Assembly (NCBI GenBank): GCA_003155465.1
Contig: PMCR01000194.1
Coordinates: 1 to 30,469, forward strand
DNA length: 30,469 nt
From: Myxococcales bacterium
GTDB lineage: Bacteria > Myxococcota > Polyangia > Fen-1088
Direction of reading: 5' to 3'
Shown: positions 27,507 through 30,469 of the stretch, in pieces
How positions within the stretch are numbered: the stretch's first letter is position 1
Layout of the letters: each line of letters begins with the position of its first letter
The notes under the pieces: model-generated
Told to the model about the DNA's origin: nothing
Databases searched by the model: none
The model's input: the letters and a program-made list of their open reading frames with translations, nothing else
Made by a program: the position numbers and the translations under genes

Positions 27507-30291
27507 CGAGATCCCGCAGTTCCACCCCGCCGATCCGACGCAGCGACGGTTCGACGCTGGCACGGTCTCCCACCACAACGATGACCAGGTTGTCGGGGTG
27601 CAGGTACTTCTGCGCCGTCTTGCGCACGTCCGCGGCGGTGACCGACACGATTCGGGCGGAGAAGGTTTGCAGTTCGTTGTTCGGCAGGTCGTAGACAGCC
27701 AGGGCCGCCATCTGCGCGGCCACCTGGTTGGCCGTGGCAAAGCGCGCCGGGAAGGCGCGAACGATCTCGTCTTTGGTGTCCTGCAGTTCCCGGTCGCCGA
27801 CCTCATCCGTGCGCAGGGCCGAAATCTCCTTCAGTATCTCGGCCACGGAATCGGCGGTGTGGTTGGCCACGAACTCGCCGCCCGCTGTCCATGGCCCGGG
27901 CGCGCGCCGCGCCTCGAACATGGAGGCAACGCCGTAGGTCCAGCCCTTGGTCTCGCGCAGGTTCAGCGTCAGACGCTTGAACGTCCCACCCAGGATCTGG
28001 TTCATGACTAGGGCGCGGCAGTAGTCGGGATTCTTGCGCTCGATGCCGACCAAACCCAATCTGATCGACGACTGGGGCGCGCCCGGCTTGTCGACCAGGA
28101 AAATGCTGGTTTTCTCGATCGACGGCGCCTTCGGGATCTTGACCGGCGGGACCGGCTTGGGCTTCCAACCGGCGAGAAGCCTTTCCACCTTGGCGCGCAG
28201 TTCGGTTTCTCGGATGTCACCCGCCACTAGCAGCACAGCGTTGTTGGGCCGATAGTATTTCCCGAAAAAGGCTTGAACATCTGCCCGCGTGATCCGGCGC
28301 ACTGACTCTTCCGTACCAACGGCGGGCCAACCGTAGGGATGGCTCTCGCCGTACAGAGCGCGAGCGAAGGTGAGGCCGGCAACCAGGGGCGGCGAGTCCT
28401 TGCGCCGGGCCAGCGTGGAGAGGAGATTTTCACGCTGGCGCGCCAGGTCGTCCTCGGCGAAAGCCGGCTGCAGCAGCACGTCCGCCCACACGTCGAGGGC
28501 GCGGTCGATGTTTTCGCTGAGGGCCGATACGGAGAGCGAAGATGCATCCCATGTGGAGTTGGACAGAAGCGTCGCTCCCAGTTGCGCGATCTCCTCGGCG
28601 ATGCCGGTGGCGCTGCGGGTGGCGGTTCCCTCGTCCAGCATGTCCGCCACCAGATTGGCCAGGCCGGCTTTGCCGGGTGGATTCGCGCCGTTCCCGGTGC
28701 GCATGACCATCTCGACCCCGACCAGTGGCAGCTTGTGCGATTCGGCCAGGATCACGCGCAGACCGTTCTTCAGGCGGAACCGCTTCACCTCCGGCACCTT
28801 GAACGGGGTCTTCTCGCCCGGGGCGGGAAGCTTGTGACGAAACTCGGCGTCCGATGTCTGGCGCGACGCGGGTTTTTCGGCGACGGGCGCGGCTGCGGCG
28901 GGTCGGTCCTGCCCGGAAGGTGGCGACACCAGACGGCCCATGATGGGTGCGCTGCTGTTGGGCTCGACGTCGATGGTCACTCGCGCCTTGCCGCGCAGGA
29001 TCTGGGTTGCCCATTCTTGCAGGGCCGCCGGCGTGGCCATTGCATATCGATCGAGGTCCCGGCCGAGGTACGCGGGATCGCCGGCGAACACGTCATAGCT
29101 GAGCAGGCGGCTGGCCAGCCCCTGCAGTGTCTCGAGGCCGCGCACCAGATCGGTCTTGGTTTCGTTGCGGGCCCGTTCCAACTCTGCGGCCTCGACCGGC
29201 CGGGCACGCAGCCTTTCCAATTCCTGGTTGATGACGGTTTCCAGCTCGGCCAGCGTGTGGCCCTGCAGGGGAACATAGGTAATCTCGAAAGTCCCACCCA
29301 AAAGCCGGCTGATGTGCACCGCGGACACCGACTGCGCAAGCTTCAGTTCAAGCACCAGGCGACGATAGAGGCGCGAACTCTTTCCGCCGCCGAGAACGCT
29401 GGAGAGCAGGTCCAGCTCGGCGTCCCCGGGCGCGAAGATGGGCACTGTGTTCCACGCCATCAGGCCACGTGCCAGGTTGACCTTGGCCTCCATCGCGATT
29501 TGGCGTTCGGCGGTGGGGGGAGGGATGGGGGGGACCGACGGCCGCTCGACCGGCGGTCCCGCCGGGATGGGCCCAAAATACTTTTCCACCAGGCCCTTGA
29601 CCCGGGCCACGTCGATGTCGCCCGCAATGAGCAATACGGCGTTGTTGGGCGCGTAGTGGCGGGTGAAGAACCCGCGGATGTCAGCCTCGCTCGCCGTGTC
29701 CAGGTCCTTCATCGAGCCCAGCACCTCGTGGCGGTAGGGGTGGCCGGGCGGAAACAATGCCTCCAATTCCACTTGGGCCACTCCCCCGAGGGGCGCGTTC
29801 TCGATGTGTTGCCGGCGCTCGTTCTTCACCACGTCGCGCTGGTTCTCGAAGGCTGCGCGAAACGAGGGCCGGTCGAGCAAGAAACCCATGCGCGAGCTCT
29901 CCAGCCACAGTCCCAACTCCAGCTCGCTTGCCGGCAGGGTCTCGAAGTAGTTGGTCCGGTCGGTGCTGGTCGAGCCGTTGCGTGCCGAGGCCCCGGCCTG
30001 GCCCAGGTACTTGAAGTAGGCATCCTCGGGGATGTGCTTTGTCCCCTGGAACATCATGTGCTCGAACAGGTGGGCGAACCCTGTCTTGCCTGGTGCCTCG
30101 TCCTTTGACCCGACCTTGTACCAGATCTCGACATGCACGATGGGCACGGCGTGGTCCACGTGCAAGATGACGTCGAGCCCGTTCTGCAGCCGGTATTTCT
30201 CGAAGGTCATCTCAGGAGGCGCGGCGTTGACCGGCGGCGCCAGACAGAGAAAAAGCGCTGCACTGGCCGCAATGCGTGAGAGAAGGGGCAT
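27487..30291 (-). CDS. Exported M16-family zinc metallopeptidase (two tandem M16 domains)
   Basis: A 934-residue pitrilysin/insulinase-type protease, secreted to the periplasm or beyond by a signal peptide (IAASAALFLCLAPPVNA). The first half is the active module: the inverted zinc motif H74-L-F-E77-H78 in GFAHLFEHMMFQGT, with the third ligand expected about 75 residues on, around ENAPLGGVAQVELEALF. The second half starts near residue 500 (FRLKNGLRVILAESHKLPLV) and has NLVADMLDEGT in place of HxxEH, so it is the inactive partner that closes the peptide chamber. An Ala/Pro-rich linker (about 465-495) joins the halves. This half-active two-domain build is usual for bacterial M16 proteins. A radical SAM gene overlaps its 3' end. 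The 178 bases upstream to the window edge hold its promoter region; no motif stands out. Confidence 0.94.
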   Translation of the reverse strand: MPLLSRIAASAALFLCLAPPVNAAPPEMTFEKYRLQNGLDVILHVDHAVPIVHVEIWYKVGSKDEAPGKTGFAHLFEHMMFQGTKHIPEDAYFKYLGQAGASARNGSTSTDRTNYFETLPASELELGLWLESSRMGFLLDRPSFRAAFENQRDVVKNERRQHIENAPLGGVAQVELEALFPPGHPYRHEVLGSMKDLDTASEADIRGFFTRHYAPNNAVLLIAGDIDVARVKGLVEKYFGPIPAGPPVERPSVPPIPPPTAERQIAMEAKVNLARGLMAWNTVPIFAPGDAELDLLSSVLGGGKSSRLYRRLVLELKLAQSVSAVHISRLLGGTFEITYVPLQGHTLAELETVINQELERLRARPVEAAELERARNETKTDLVRGLETLQGLASRLLSYDVFAGDPAYLGRDLDRYAMATPAALQEWATQILRGKARVTIDVEPNSSAPIMGRLVSPPSGQDRPAAAAPVAEKPASRQTSDAEFRHKLPAPGEKTPFKVPEVKRFRLKNGLRVILAESHKLPLVGVEMVMRTGNGANPPGKAGLANLVADMLDEGTATRSATGIAEEIAQLGATLLSNSTWDASSLSVSALSENIDRALDVWADVLLQPAFAEDDLARQRENLLSTLARRKDSPPLVAGLTFARALYGESHPYGWPAVGTEESVRRITRADVQAFFGKYYRPNNAVLLVAGDIRETELRAKVERLLAGWKPKPVPPVKIPKAPSIEKTSIFLVDKPGAPQSSIRLGLVGIERKNPDYCRALVMNQILGGTFKRLTLNLRETKGWTYGVASMFEARRAPGPWTAGGEFVANHTADSVAEILKEISALRTDEVGDRELQDTKDEIVRAFPARFATANQVAAQMAALAVYDLPNNELQTFSARIVSVTAADVRKTAQKYLHPDNLVIVVVGDRASVEPSLRRIGGVELRDLDGAPIK

Positions 30292-30469
30292 GGCGCGAGA
30301 CTATCGCAAAACTTCCCGCGGGCCATGCAGAGGCTGGCTGCTTTCCGGGTGCCGCAAGTGCCCGGCACGCCGGAACGGAGGTTATGTCCGAATTCCGACC
30401 GGAATAGGGGGTATAGGCATGTTGGCCCTTCTCCACTTGATAAGTCGGAGCACTTGGGACTAATTTCCG

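Noticed and set aside
27507..27806. 100-residue N-terminal extension of the second B12-type radical SAM protein
   Set aside because: It is out-of-frame translation of the M16 peptidase gene (Arg/Ser/Pro/Trp-rich); recognisable radical SAM family sequence begins only after the ATG at 27506.

Overview
The window is GC-rich, almost fully coding DNA. It looks like a chromosome of a large-genome predatory or soil deltaproteobacterium (Myxococcota, probably Polyangia-like). The evidence is a Hanks-type Ser/Thr kinase with a Pro/Ala-rich tail, PEGA/TPR envelope proteins, several lipoproteins with long Asp/Ala/Pro linkers after the lipobox, and repeat-built surface domains. This placement is inferred from gene style; no rRNA or marker gene is present. 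I saw no tRNA, rRNA, CRISPR array or intact insertion sequence.

Layout. (1) 1-371: the 3' end of a biosynthetic arginine decarboxylase gene (speA). (2) 9136 down to 394, minus strand: a four-gene cluster of a C25 (gingipain-type) cysteine peptidase, a radical SAM/SPASM enzyme with an N-terminal PqqD-like domain, a YihY/BrkB membrane protein, and a B12-binding-type radical SAM protein fused to a lipobox, 12-residue repeats and a Cys-rich domain. The peptidase ends in 13 cysteines spaced almost perfectly as C-x5-C, and its gene overlaps the SPASM gene by four bases (GTGA). This pair is the best candidate for an undescribed system: a large protein whose C-terminal tail serves as the substrate of a peptide-modifying radical SAM enzyme.

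(3) 9476-23362: an envelope region with three sets that each pair a TPR or TPR/PEGA membrane protein with a lipoprotein. The sets are 9476-12112 (TPR protein plus a lipoprotein with collagen-like and phage-tail-collar-like parts), 12833-17587 (lipoprotein with four Ig-like repeats and fourteen Asp-box propeller repeats, convergent with a PEGA protein), and 18946-23362 (Ser/Thr kinase, PEGA protein and lipoprotein with an FGE/SUMF1-like domain, in a tight operon). A small secreted protein (12282-12590), a small Cys-containing protein (17633-17881) and a roughly 1 kb non-coding stretch (17882-18945) lie among them.

(4) 23571-25791: a toxin-antitoxin patch. It holds a receiver-like domain fused to an Xre/MbcA/ParS-type antitoxin, a broken RES toxin remnant, a DUF433 antitoxin with a broken DUF5615 toxin remnant, and an intact Phd/VapC pair. 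The two broken toxin remnants run tail to tail into each other at about 24528-24543.

(5) 30291 down to 26001, minus strand: an exported double-domain M16 zinc peptidase, overlapped by a second B12-type radical SAM gene. The last 178 bases of the window are the upstream region of the M16 gene; I see no further gene there.
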